DNA of 64,000 bases. Source: Apoda limacodes. Taxonomy: Eukaryota; Arthropoda; Insecta; Lepidoptera; Limacodidae. Below the pieces are notes generated by a model. That model was not told where the DNA came from and searched no databases. It saw nothing but the letters and a program-made list of their open reading frames with translations. How positions within the stretch are numbered: position 1 is the stretch's first letter; each line of letters opens with the position of its first letter. The stretch spans positions 16,670,205 to 16,734,204 of the forward strand of contig OX291558.1 in assembly GCA_946406115.1 (NCBI GenBank), given 5' to 3'. Positions 44,563 through 54,676 of the stretch are shown in pieces. A program made the translations under genes and the position numbers.

Positions 44563-44628
44563 AAGGTCTAACAATGTAGATTAAAATTACGTTACAATTT
44601 GATAATTTGTTAATTTTAACCAAAAGAT

Positions 44629-44787
44629 GTTGGTGCTAAGGTGTGTACAACACACTTTTTAACCTGTAGCAATGGCTTATTCTAGTTTGAGGTAAACGTC
44701 GTCTGAAGCGTACTGACCTGAATTTGCAGACCTGCTCGTATATTGTTCCTTTGTCAAAAGAAATCTTTAGAAGACAACGTTTCTTAT
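44629..44787 (+). repeat. Block C, unit 2
   Basis: Nearly identical to 50897-51053: GTTGGTGCTAAGGTGTGTAC, CCTGTAGCAATGGCTTATTC, CGTCTGAAGCGTACTGACCT. One difference, GAGGTAAACG against GAGGAAAACG, makes a donor-like site only here. Confidence 0.85.
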
Positions 44788-44952
44788 ATGACAACTGTCT
44801 TTCTATTGCCTATATCGATTTATGATATACTTACTTGCGACTTTTTTAAAAATGAAAATGTTGGTAGGCATATGCAGCAGTTGAATTACATTGGGTCTTA
44901 AACTTATTTTAATGTGTAGGAAATATTGTTTCATCTTATTCTTATAGCTTGT

Positions 44953-45097
44953 TCATTCGTTCGTTTCAGCCGAAAGAAGTACACCGCTGAATTTAGCCCT
45001 CCCCCATATGTCTCCACAACGGCCGGTCCTACCTAAACCGCCTGCGCCCATTCGCTTACTGCGGCTCTGATCAGGCACGTCCATTATACCTCAAATA
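44953..45097 (-). pseudogene. RTE 3'-terminal fragment (relic 4) in U2
   Basis: On the minus strand it reads GAGCCGCAGTAAGCGAATGG, GACCGGCCGTTGTGGAGACA and TTCAGCGGTGTACTTCTTTC, then GGCTGAAACGAACGAATGAA, matching the 3' end of relic 3 (GACCGGCTGTTGTGGAGACA, CTAAAACGAACGAAC). The site is uninterrupted in U3 (ATAGCTCG|TCTATTATACC near 51870), so the insertion is U2-specific. Confidence 0.75.
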
Positions 45098-45467
45098 TCC
45101 GCTTAAGAGCTTATCAGGAAGAAATTGCCATTTAGATTGTGGCACTCTTTCTCTGGCAGCAAGTTGATATACATTGTTTTAATTCATAAACTATCATATC
45201 ATAAAAAATTTTAACAACATAAAACAGAACATTGTTTTCCAAATATAATTAACGTATTTCAAAAGCTTTTTTAAATCATGCTTTAAAAATGTCATGTAGT
45301 AAAATTGTTGATGAAAGTTCACATGGGAGTCATGTTACATGTGAGGTTGATTACCCACTGGCTTACATATCCCATAGCTTCAAACAACTGACATCCGCTC
45401 TGGTATTCCACACTTCTGATTTTTGGAAACAATATGCTTTGGTTTAGTAAGTTCATTTACTTGTCGT

Positions 45468-45912
45468 TTTTAGGGTTCCGTACCCAAAGGTTACAAAACG
45501 GGACCCTATTACTAAGACTTTGTTGTACGTGCGTCTGTCACCAGGCTGTATCTCATGAACCGTGATAGTTAGACAGTTGAAATTTTCATAGATGATGTAT
45601 TTTTGTTGCCGCTATAACAACAAATATTAAAAAACAGAATAAAATAAATATTTAAGGGGGCTCTCATACAACAAACGTGATTTTGTTGCTCGTTTTTGCT
45701 CGATATTGATAACGGAAACAGGTAGACACTTGAAATATTCACAGAATTTTTTTTTTTATATATATTTACTTTAAAGATAAATAATAAAATTATAATAAAA
45801 CTAATATTTAGGGGGGGTCCCATACAACAAACGTGATTTTTTTTGCCGTTTTTATTGATAATGGTACGGAACCCGTCGTGCGCGAGTTCGAATCGGCCTT
45901 GGCCGGTTTTTT
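45468..45912 (-). mobile_element. GTACGGAACC-type element, copy C
   Basis: Reverse orientation: it begins TTTTAGGGTTCCGTACCC, then GTCTGTCACCAGGCTGTATC, TTGTTGCCGCTATAACAACA, two copies of CATACAACAAACGTGATTTT, GGTACGGAACCCGTCGTGCG and GGCCTTGGCCGGTTTTT. The longest copy in the window (445 bp) because of the doubled middle part. Absent at the equivalent place in U1 and U3. Confidence 0.85.
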
Positions 45913-46344
45913 AATAATAAACTACTGTAACAGTTTTTCTCTTTACTATACTATTACACAAAGTAACATTTAAGCCATGTTTACTACCTTTTAATGTGCT
46001 GCTTTTTAGCAAATGTATGAAAAAAATATTTAATAATTGCGTTTGTAAAAAATTACAATTACTATATCTGAATTTATCTGAATAAGAGAACTTATTTTAT
46101 ACAAAGGTACGTATCTCCATAAATTTCTGTTACGTCTTAACCTTATTTTTCGACATTTACAATGAAACATATAAAAAACATTTCAGCGCTGCCCGCAATT
46201 CTTTTTTCGGGACGTATTTTTATAACAAAAATTTTAACAAAGGATTTTTTTGATTCGGAATCTACTGTATTTTAAGAAACATATTCAAGATTAGATATCG
46301 TATTAATAAATGAACGGATTCTACGTTCCTTTATTTCATTTCCA

Positions 46345-46850
46345 TCTTGAAATTATCTTTTATGAGATTCTTTGCTTTGAGAAATTAGGCAAGAAGATAT
46401 TATGTAATTTTATGGTAAATTAAGCTTAAGTCTATTACTTGTGCTACAAGAAGACTGGAATAAAAAAAGGTCGCTACATAAATACGGAAAATGATTGTCT
46501 TATTTTTCTGCAGTTTTGAAGCAGACCTTTCAATAGATATCTACGGAAATTACTTTGTACTATAATTACTTTGTATTATAATTACCATAATGACACTGTA
46601 AGTAATGATGAGGCTTGGTTGGTAATGATTGATGATTGGTAATGTTCATCTCAATATTATCTTTCATGAGATTCTGTGCTTTGAAAAATTATTGCGATAA
46701 ATTGAGCTTCAGTATATTATTTGTGCTACAAGATGACTCGAATTAAAAGCTCACGACATAAAAGCGGAAGATGAATATCTCATGTTTCCGCATTTCTAGA
46801 GCAGACCTTTAATACATATTTATGAAAATTATTTTGTATATTAATTTATT
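46345..46850 (+). repeat. Sub-repeat doublet in U2
   Basis: Two diverged copies (46345-46567 and 46648-46850) share TTTCATGAGATTCT, GCTTTGA, GTGCTACAAGA(A/T)GACT, GCGGAA-like and AGCAGACCTTT...ATACATAT. U3 has the same pair (53402-53640, 53708-53895), so the doublet was inherited from the U2/U3 ancestor. Confidence 0.75.
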
Positions 46851-47284
46851 TTTCTTTCATGACCATTACCTGTGACAACAGCATGAACGAAATAGTTGTT
46901 TAGGCTGTCGTAATGAAAACCAAAATTTTCTAAAATATTTATTAAAGAGAACTCACCAGTGTTCGTCGGCTTACTCCATGTTTTTAATAGTTAACATATA
47001 GAGATAGAAGGATAAAAAGCGTAAGATTTTACAAATACAAAGCACATGGTCGTTAAAATTATAAAACAAGTTTTAAAATAAATAAATTAAATGTTGAATT
47101 ATCTAAGTATGTAAATCTAAAGTTAAAAATTTACAACAATTACGACTAACATCCCTAGAAAAACAAGAAACACTTTTTGAAGTTAAAAAACTTCATAAAA
47201 ACAATAATTAAAAAAAACAATAGTGTCACTTTATAACTCAAAAATAAAAACACTACAATTTTAGCTCACAAACGACTATACAGA

Positions 47285-47380
47285 ATTCAACAAGTGGTTG
47301 TCTAAGACGAGTTACGCGAGCCGGGATTGTAACTGTGTGCGCTTTCAAAGCTCCGTCCACGAAACATATCGTTGTGTCAG
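47285..47380 (+). promoter_or_regulatory. P core, copy P2 (central 68 bp deleted)
   Basis: Both flanks match P1 and P3 closely (AACAAGTGGTTGTCTAAGAC, ACGCGAGCCGGGATTGTAA; then CTGTGTGCGCTTTCAAAGCT), but the segment equal to 41000-41067, the whole GC-rich heart, is missing. The unit may therefore be a dead copy if P matters. Confidence 0.6.
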
Positions 47381-47388
47381 TGCCTGGT

Positions 47389-47477
47389 TATAAAGACTAT
47401 ATGACCATGTCGTTACGTTAATTTTTGTAATTTTTGCATATGATATAACGTACTTATAGGTATGGAACATAGGTAAG
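47389..47477 (+). promoter_or_regulatory. TATAAAG and GTAAG pair, unit 2
   Basis: TATAAAG at 47389-47395 and ATAG|GTAAGCCC with GT at 47473. Spacing 84, as in U1 (82) and U3 (81). Confidence 0.4.
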
Positions 47478-47708
47478 CCCTGACCAGCCAGCTCTGCTTT
47501 ATATTTACAGCTTTCATAATGAAATGACTCGCTAACTGCTTTGTGTATAATGAGATGTGTTGTCCGTGTTTTTGACACTCGACGCTTATAGAGTTTTGTA
47601 GTTTTGTAGCTAGGATATGAATATTTTTTGCCAACGAGTGCATCCATTTTCATTTAGTTCTTAAGTTAATATTTTGACAAACAAGGTATCACTAGCTTTG
47701 TTTTAGAA

Positions 47709-47895
47709 TACTAGAAAGAAAAGAAAAGTAATCATATGCTGTTACAGGTACATAGAAGTTTGACATGATATTCATCAGTAAGGCAGTATAGCGTTCATCG
47801 CTTAGCTGAACTATCGTGCAGGAAACATCAGTTTGCCTTCTTTTGCCGACGTTGGTGATGAATCCATTATCTCTGGACATACAGGTCAAGGTTAA
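47709..47895 (+). repeat. Block B, unit 2
   Basis: AGTAATCATATGCTGTTACAG, AAGGCAGTATAGCGTTCATC, GCAGGAAACATCAGTTTGCC and GTCAAGGTTAAATAGAGATA align with 42119 and 55285. Confidence 0.8.
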
Positions 47896-48397
47896 ATAGA
47901 GATATAGCTCTAAATGTGTTTATTACTGGTAAATTTGCTTGATATTGGTCGTAATTATTTTTACTAACTTTTTCAGTAAAATTTGTTTGAAACCAAAATA
48001 AAACAAAAATTTTTTGCTTTCGTTTTGTTGTTGCTCCTTCTTTCTTTTTTCTAAACTTTTTTATTGTTAAACGTATCCCGAACGTTAACTATGTTTGTAA
48101 ATTAGCTGAAATTGGTTAAACTTAGATCATTATGCAAGTTCCACCATGTTAGATTAGATACGATGCTACATAGCAACGTAGAACTCTAAAACAAAAGCAT
48201 TTTATTTCGTTTTTTAAATAATTATTTGTTTTAAACCAAATTTAAAAAAAAAAGTGTTTTTGCTCGTCATTAAACATTTCAACTTTATTAAAAATTCAAA
48301 CACTATATTGTAATATTTTTGTTGGAGTAGTGTATATTATAAGTAGATATATTATACTTATATTATAATTTATTTATTATAATAACTAATAATATTT

Positions 48398-48685
48398 CTA
48401 GATGTTGCCAGCGGCTCCGCCCGCCCCAAATTCGGTCATTGGCGTGGAACTCCTTAACTATACGAAACAAGTTTGCTATTGCAAGCTATAGCTGTAGCTG
48501 TAGCTAGTTTTGTTTAAGTGTGGTTATAGTTATTCCCAAGGAGGTTTAAAATTTTTTGAAATTAATAGTAGTCTACATCTTATTTCAGGATCCCACCTAT
48601 ATGTATGCCAAGTTTCATTCCGATCCTTCTAGTGCGTGATTGAGTAACAAATATCTAAACTTTCGCATTTATAATATTCGTAGGA
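48398..48685 (-). mobile_element. Full-length Helitron-like element in U2
   Basis: The 3' end CTAG at 48398-48401 is followed by GCCAGCGGCTCCGCCCGCC, TTGGCGTGGAACTCC, TAGCTGTAGCTGTAGCTAG, CCAAGTTTCATTCCGATCC, GATTGAGTAACAAATATC and CATTTATAATATTCGTAGGA (5' end, reversed). The equivalent U1 region (about 42550-42600) lacks it. Confidence 0.85.
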
Positions 48686-49109
48686 GAGAGAGTAGCTGTG
48701 TGTTTATAAATGTCTAAGTTACTTGCTACGATCCCTAAGGTTCAAAATGAAATTAGTTTGCTAGTTTTTACAGTTTTTTCCTAGTTCGATATCAGACACA
48801 AGATAGTGCGTGATGTCTAAATTAAGATGTAATTTCTTTATCATTAATAGGTATCTAAATTCCGACTCACAGTTTCATTTGCTATCGAGTTAGAGTTAGC
48901 TAGTCTTATAAATATTAAATGAAAACCAGCTGCAATAAAATATCATATTTATTCATTTTTAAAAAAATGTCTTATAATAAGGATATTTGATAAAATTATC
49001 AGTTATACAAAAAATATTATCGTATTTGATTTGGATAAATTTTTGAAATTTAAGTAAGTTTTAATTTTATAAAGTTAAAAAAACATTAAAAATACATAAT
49101 TTATCTACA

Positions 49110-49438
49110 TCCTAACTAATATATACATGTTTGAAAGTATGTTTTCATGTACATGTTTGAATGTATGTTTATTTGTGTGATTGTTTGTTATCGCTTAGAG
49201 TCATAACGGAGCAATTAGTAAAGCTGAGTTTTGGTACATACATAGTTGAAGGGATGGAGAAGGACATAGGCTTTATGCTAAAAAAAATCAAATATTCAGG
49301 CAGGAAAAATTGTAACGAAATTCCACGTGCGCGAACTATAGTTAACGCTTTAGCAAACTTCCTCTCTATAATCAAGAAGTTGGCGTAGAAATTTCACGAT
49401 GATAATTTAGCGCGAACGCAGTCGCAGGCAAAAGCTAG
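49110..49438 (+). mobile_element. Helitron-like element in U2 (shared with U1)
   Basis: 5' TCCTAACTAATATATACATG at 49110; 3' GCAGGCAAAAGCTAG ending 49438. The opening segment ACATGTTTGAA(A/T)GTATGTTT is doubled. It matches the U1 copy at 43085-43290 in place and sequence. The ORFs over it are shadows. Confidence 0.8.
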
Positions 49439-49547
49439 TCATTATATAATTCAAGAATTAAAATATCATATTTCTTAATTGTAACTGATATTTCGACTGA
49501 AATATTCTTCGTTACTACATTACCTTAGCCTTAGTCAGAAAAGAAAA

Positions 49548-49973
49548 GTGTGCGACTCGGACTCGCGCACGAAGGTTTCCGTACTATTATCTATAAAAAC
49601 GGCACAAAAGTCACGTTTGTTGTATGGGAGCCGCCCTTAAATATTTGTTTTATTCAAAATTAATTATTTATTTTTAAAGTGACTATATAACTTAATATTC
49701 TGTGACTATTTTAAGCGTCTGCCGGTTGCCGTTATCAATATCGAGCATATTCGACCAAAAAAATCACGTTCATTGTATGGGAGCCCCCTTCAATGTATAT
49801 TTTATTCTAGTTTTTAGGATTTGTTGTTATAGCGGCAACAGAAATACATCTTCTGCGAAAATTTCAACTGTCTAACTATCACGGTTTATGAGATACAGCC
49901 TGGTGACAGACGGACAGCGAAGTCTTAGTAATAGGGTTCCACTTATGTTATTGTCCTATGGGTACGGAACCCT
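49548..49973 (+). mobile_element. GTACGGAACC-type element, copy D
   Basis: It starts GTGTGCGACTCGGACTCGCG, has two GTTTGTTGTATGGGAGCC/ATTGTATGGGAGCC segments and TATAGCGGCAACAGAAATAC, and ends GGGTACGGAACCC. U1 has an empty site (GAAAAGGAAAACAACTGATT at 43377), so insertion is U2-specific. Confidence 0.85.
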
Positions 49974-50689
49974 TGAAACAAGTGATTAAATATACATCTA
50001 AAAAACAAAACCCAACAAGGGATAACATAAACGACATGTTTATCTTTATTTTATATTTTGGAGTCGTCGAATAATTTATGATAAATTAAGTTGGTATATG
50101 TTAAAAAACTTTAATTCGAAGCCAAAAAAGGATTATCGTACATTGTCATTAAATTCTTTGTTGAGTCGTATTATCTATTTTTCAGCTCGTTTCGGTTCAT
50201 CGAATAGCACACTATTTATTTAAATGCGATGAGCAATTTAGGAATTATAAAGGATAAGATGAACACACCCACATAATTATAAACGAGAGACTGCAAAAAT
50301 CGTAACGTACTTCGAGTCTTATTTTCGTCTAATATGCTCGTGTCCACCAATTATTAGATCAGAACTGACATCACGCGATATGAAAAAAAACTAACTCCTC
50401 TCTTTCCCTTCTATAGAATATTTAATGTTGTTGTATTCTCAGTTAAGTAGTATAAATGATAAAAAAAATGAATAAGCAGGCTTTTGAAAAACTAAGAATC
50501 CGGTAAAAAATTAAGTTGATTCTTGCGTTAAACACTTATGATTCTGAAGTGAATATAAATCAGCTTTCAGTCCGCCAAAGTAATCAAAAATAGGAAAATC
50601 TTGAGCAAAAATGAGTCTGAATGATTTTTATGTGATGGAAATTTTTTTTCTGGTTGTGTTTGAGTGTTATTTAGCTCATGGTTACTTAA

Positions 50690-50775
50690 GCTGCAAAGTA
50701 CAAGCTGTACTAAGTTTCAATCAGGCGGTGCTGTGTGAGATATCCAGCAATATTTATTCATTAAAAATACCTAAC
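50690..50775 (+). mobile_element. SINE 3' remnant at the U2/U3 junction
   Basis: TACAAGCTGTACTAAGTTT, GCGGTGCTGTGTGAGATATC and CAGCAATATTTATTCATT are the SINE tail. The 63-codon ORF 50611-50802 runs through it and is not a gene. Confidence 0.6.
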
Positions 50776-50896
50776 CCAATTCGGAATACAATGAAAACTT
50801 AATCGTTAATATAAAAAAGGCCTAACAATGTAGATTGAAACTACTTTACAATTTGATAATTTGTGAATGTTGGTACCTTCCTTTTAACCAAAAGAT

Positions 50897-51053
50897 GTTG
50901 GTGCTAAGGTGTGTACAACACACTTTTTAACCTGTAGCAATGGCTTATTCTAGTTTGAGGAAAACGTCGTCTGAAGCGTACTGACCTGAATTTGCAGACC
51001 TGCTCGTATATTGTTCCTTTGTCAAAAGAAAGCTTTAGAAGACAACGTTTCTT
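50897..51053 (+). repeat. Block C, unit 3
   Basis: Almost identical to unit 2: GTTGGTGCTAAGGTGTGTAC ... GACCTGAATTTGCAGACC ... TTGTTCCTTTGTCAAAAG. Confidence 0.85.
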
Positions 51054-52009
51054 ATATCATAATTGCTATTATATCGATTGAGTGAATGTTGGTAGGCACA
51101 TGCAGCAGTTCAATGTCATAGATCATTTTTCAAAGCAGTTGCTAGTAAAGTCTTCTTTATTATGTCTACAAATTAGGAAAGATACACATTAGAGCATGCG
51201 CTAAAGAAAACACTACTGAAATCCATTATTTCACGCGTGCATTAATGGTTTTTTTTTTTAATCTTTGAGGCTTGTACCTTACACCATAGAGTAGGATGCA
51301 AGAAGGTAATGATGTTTGAAAAAATCAACTATTCGTAAGAATGAAGGCTTTTTAAGCGATTTGTAGATAATAAACACCACAAGTTTCTTTAATATGCCAT
51401 ATAAAATTACTTTTTAAAAATTTTAATGCCAAACAAAAATATATATTGAACATTATTTGCCTGAACGTAGGGCAGAACTTTGCCGCGTGAAAGAAAAACC
51501 TGTATGCGCGTCTTTGCAAAGTTGCTTTGTCTTTAGTAATTATTACTTCTTAAAAATGATTTAACTCGTACAGATATCGTAAAACAAGCCTAAATGGCAA
51601 ATGAGAGTAAGTAAGTAGCAAAGTTGCCTCAAAAACCAAGATATAGTACCTAGAAGAATATCAACATTTACTTTAGTAGAGAATAAATAACAATATTCTA
51701 TATGTATGTCATTTAATTTTACTTCCTCGCAAAATGCATTAAAAAATTTGTTTGTGAGCGTAAAGGGTGTTTTAAATTTGGCACTTATTTGTAATAACAT
51801 ATTTACCTCACTTGTATCATAAATAACTATTAATGTTTAGGAGCACTAGTTCCATCTTATTTTTATAGCTCGTCTATTATACCTTATATCCGCTTAAGAG
51901 CTAAGCAGAAAAAATAACGCCATTTAGTTTTTAGCAATCTTTCTCTGGCCGCAAGTTGGTAAAATAGATATTGTTTTCCAAATGTAATTGACGTATTTTA
52001 GCATTTTTA

Positions 52010-52420
52010 CATCCAAAAAAGGACAAGGTTCTCAATTATAACTATTCGTGTTTTATAACTTTATGTTGTTATTTTATGTTTTTATAACATGTATCAATGT
52101 TTATAACTTTTATGTTTGTTTGGGCATAGCTCCGTTATATATAGACGGATTTGCAAATTTATTTTTGTTTATTCGACAGGGGTTAATTTAAATTTTATAC
52201 AGATCTGATGATGTGTTTTGGAGACAGACAACGGGACTATTAAAAAAATATCAGCAAATGAACCGCGATTGCTGCTATCGCATAAATGCATTGTTTACAA
52301 ATTGAAGTTGGTGTCTATGTTCCAACTATATATAAAACTTTAAACTGTAATTCAGATCGGATTTTTGGAAATAAGTAACTATTTTTACCATTTTAGTGCA
52401 TCTTTTTGGAGCCGGTTTTT
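52010..52420 (+). mobile_element. ACCCGACTTC-type repeat, copy 2 (in U3)
   Basis: AAAAAAGGACAAGGTTCTCAA, AGACGGATTTGCAAATTTAT, CAGATCTGATGATG, AAATTGAAGTTGGTGTCTAT and TAATTCAGATCGGAT follow the order of 30222-30560. A block CTTTTATGTT/TTTATAACTTTATG is locally duplicated. Confidence 0.6.
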
Positions 52421-52714
52421 ATTTTGTTTAAAAAGTTTTCAATATAAAATCATCCTTAAAAAATGTCATGTGCTAAAATAGTTAATGAAAGTTGCGTGGG
52501 AGTTTTCTTACCTGTTAGGTTAATTTACGGGCTGGCTTACATATCATATAGTCCCAAACCACTAACAGGTCTGGAAACTTAATAGAAAATTCGTCATAGA
52601 ATTTAAATCGTAATTCAACTGCTAAGTGAGGAAGTCTGTGGTGGCCCAGGAGTTTTAATTTCTTCACGTATGGTATGTTTGTTTTTACAAAAAAAAGAAC
52701 GTAGCTATTTGTAT

Positions 52715-52790
52715 TCATAAAACAAGCTTTGCTTAGTTTGTGACCAGATGGCACTGTGTGATATATCCAAAAATATTACTTTTGAAAAGA
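52715..52790 (+). mobile_element. SINE 3' remnant in U3
   Basis: CAAGCTTTGCTTAGTTTGTG, GATGGCACTGTGTGATATATCC and AAAAATATT form the tail seen reversed at 11463-11520. The overlapping 79-codon minus-strand ORF (52515-52754) is therefore at least partly SINE. Confidence 0.6.
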
Positions 52791-52802
52791 ATATTATTAT
52801 TA

Positions 52803-53047
52803 TCTTGCGCCCTAAGTGGCGGAGGTTCGAGCCCCGCGTGAACTATTGAGTCTTTTTCTTAATTTCTCAAGTACATTGATAATTCACATCACTGACGGTG
52901 GAGGAAGATACTCTAAGGTAACCTGCATATATCAAAGACAAAAAAGGCATATGTGAAGTCTACATGGGACACCGGGACCGCATGTGGATTGTGGTCCAAA
53001 TCACCCTACCCTCACAGTAGGCCTTGCCCCAACAGTTGGTACGTTTG
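52803..53047 (+). mobile_element. SINE family 2, copy 3 (in U3)
   Basis: Head CCTAAGTGGCGGAGGTTCGA, body AGGTAACCTGCATAT and CGCATGTGGATTGTGGTCC, end AGTAGGCCTTGCCCCAACAG. Opposite orientation to the U1 copy and a different site, so an independent insertion. Confidence 0.7.
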
Positions 53048-53401
53048 AGACTTATAAGTATGTGACCTTTCGCAATTTGGCTATTTAAGAGCGGATATTT
53101 TTTCTGACTATCAACATTAACTACATAACATGCTAGTGTACAATGTTCAACTTTTAAGCTATGGTAACAGTATTTTAATGTACTACTTTTTAGCAACTTT
53201 AAAAATACCATTTATCTATTTGTATTTAAATAAAGAAACTTACTTTATAAATAATACGTATCTCCATAAATTTCTGTTACGTCTTTACCTTATCGAACCC
53301 TGTCCAAATTCTGGGATGCATTTTCATAAAAAAATCAAAAAAAACATCTTCAAAATGTTTATCTATTAATAAAAAATGGATTTAACTTGTCTTTCTTTAT
53401 C

Positions 53402-53895
53402 TTATTTCTATTTCAAAATTATCTATCATTAGATTCTGTGTTTCGAGGAATTAGGCAAGATGATATATAGGATATGTAATCTATTAATAAATTAAGCTTA
53501 ATCTATTATTTAAGCTACAAGATGACTGTAATAAAAGCACGCTACATAAAAGCGGAAATAGAATATCTTATTTTTCCGCATTTCTGGGGCAAACCTTTTA
53601 ATACATATTCATGGAAATTGCTTTGTGCATGAATTTTCTTAATTTTCTAAATGACCGTAATTTCACAGTAAAAAAAAAAAATTGTTTAGGCTGTGGTATT
53701 TTACATCTCAAAATTATCTTTCATAAGATTCTGTCCTTTGAGAAATTGAGCTTAAGTCTATTATTTGGCTACAAGACGACTCGAATTATGTTAAAGCTCA
53801 CAATATAAATGCGAAAGATCAATGTCTTATTTTTCCGAATTACTGGAGCAGATCTTTTCATACATATTCATATAAATTACTTTGTACATGAATAA
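53402..53895 (+). repeat. Sub-repeat doublet in U3
   Basis: Copies 53402-53640 and 53708-53895 share GATTCTGT, GAGAATT/GAGGAATTA, TAAGCTTAA, CTACAAGA(T/C)GACT, CTTATTTTTCCG, ATACATATTCAT and TTACTTTGTAC. Confidence 0.75.
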
Positions 53896-54414
53896 TAATT
53901 ATTTTTTTTCCAAATGACCCTAATGTCACGTTATAAGCGAGATGATTGTTTAGGTTGTGGTAATGACAAACAAGATACCTATATTATATACTAAAAAGTA
54001 CTTACCAGAGGTGGTCAGCTTACTTCATGCTACAGCAAGGTTTTAATGTAACAATGAATATTATAGATATTCATTTAAAAAAACATAAATTTTCTAGTCA
54101 ATTACATGTATAAATCTTCGACATATAGAGATGTAAGAATAAAAAGCGTAAGTTAAAGTCGTAGGGATACGAAGCACAGTATCCCTGAAATTATGAAACC
54201 ACTTGTGAAATAATTAAATTAAATGGCGAATTATCTAAGTATGTAAATTAAAAGTTAATTGCAAAATATACAATAACTACGACTAACATCATCAAATAAC
54301 AATTAACACTTTTGAATTCTTCTAAAAACTTTATAAAAACAATAAAGAAATAATAGTGTCGATGTATAACTCAAAAATAACAACACTACAATTTTATCTC
54401 ACAACCGACGATAC

Positions 54415-54582
54415 AGAATTCAACAAGTGGTTGTCTAAGACAAGTTACGCGAGCCAGGGTTGTAAGTGCTCGCGGCGGGATGGCTCGCCCGCCACTGCCT
54501 GGAGCTTGCGTTACTGAATCATGAGCTTTGCGCCTGTGTGCGCTTCCAAAGCTCCGTCTGCGAAACATATCGTTGTGTGAGT
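54415..54582 (+). promoter_or_regulatory. P core, copy P3
   Basis: Full-length like P1: AACAAGTGGTTGTCTAAGAC, TACGCGAGCCAGGGTTGTAA, TGCTCGCGGCGGGATGGCTC, GCCCGCCACTGCCTGGAGCT, TGCGTTACTGAATCATGAGC and TGTGTGCGCTTCCAAAGCTC. The minus strand is open here (54568-54386), but P1/P3 differences change the amino acids about as often as chance, so it is not supported as coding. Confidence 0.5.
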
Positions 54583-54590
54583 CCTACGTT

Positions 54591-54676
54591 TATAAAGTCA
54601 TGACTACGTAGTTACGCAAATGTTTGTAATTTTTGCATGTGATATAACGTACTTATAGGTATAGAACACAGGTAAG
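54591..54676 (+). promoter_or_regulatory. TATAAAG and GTAAG pair, unit 3
   Basis: TATAAAG at 54591-54597 and ACACAG|GTAAGCCC with GT at 54672, the best donor consensus of the three. Spacing 81. Confidence 0.4.

Larger units (their letters stand above)
38721..44628 (+). repeat. Tandem array unit U1 (5.9 kb)
   Basis: The first of three diverged head-to-tail units. Order within the unit: block C (38721-38874), a conserved short block near 39285-39330, block A (39830-39990), P core P1 (40955-41120) with TATAAAG and GTAAG sites, block B (42119-42310), a 42620-42900 block, a Helitron-like copy, a 43370-44000 block, and a SINE. Each block is recognisable in U2 and, up to 42900, in U3. No ORF is conserved between units and substitutions show no codon pattern, so the duplicated entity is not evidently protein-coding. 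Unit boundaries are set arbitrarily at the GTTGGTGCTAAG motif of block C. Confidence 0.85.
44629..50896 (+). repeat. Tandem array unit U2 (6.3 kb)
   Basis: The second head-to-tail unit: block C (44629-44787), block A (45915-46150), a doublet of about 200-bp sub-repeats (46345-46567, 46648-46850), P core P2 with its central 68 bp deleted (47285-47380), TATAAAG/GTAAG pair, block B (47709-47895), a 48700-48960 block, a Helitron-like copy (49110) and a 49980-50600 block. It carries four insertions absent from one or both sister units: an RTE fragment, two GTACGGAACC-type elements and a Helitron-like copy. Block C is closest to that of U3. Confidence 0.85.

Noticed and set aside
47345..47653. 102-codon minus-strand ORF in array unit 2
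   Set aside because: Not conserved as an open frame in U1 or U3, although the DNA is conserved.
50611..50802. 63-codon ORF with a hydrophobic start, secreted-protein-like
   Set aside because: The second half is SINE sequence and the U1/U2 counterpart is not open.
52515..52754. Possible exon on the minus strand ending at a GTAAG donor
   Set aside because: Its beginning is SINE tail and the matching DNA in U1 and U2 does not keep the reading frame.
54386..54568. Minus-strand ORF across P3 (similar readable stretch in P1)
   Set aside because: The frame can be followed in P1, but substitutions are mostly amino-acid changing and P2 has lost it, so no coding constraint is seen.
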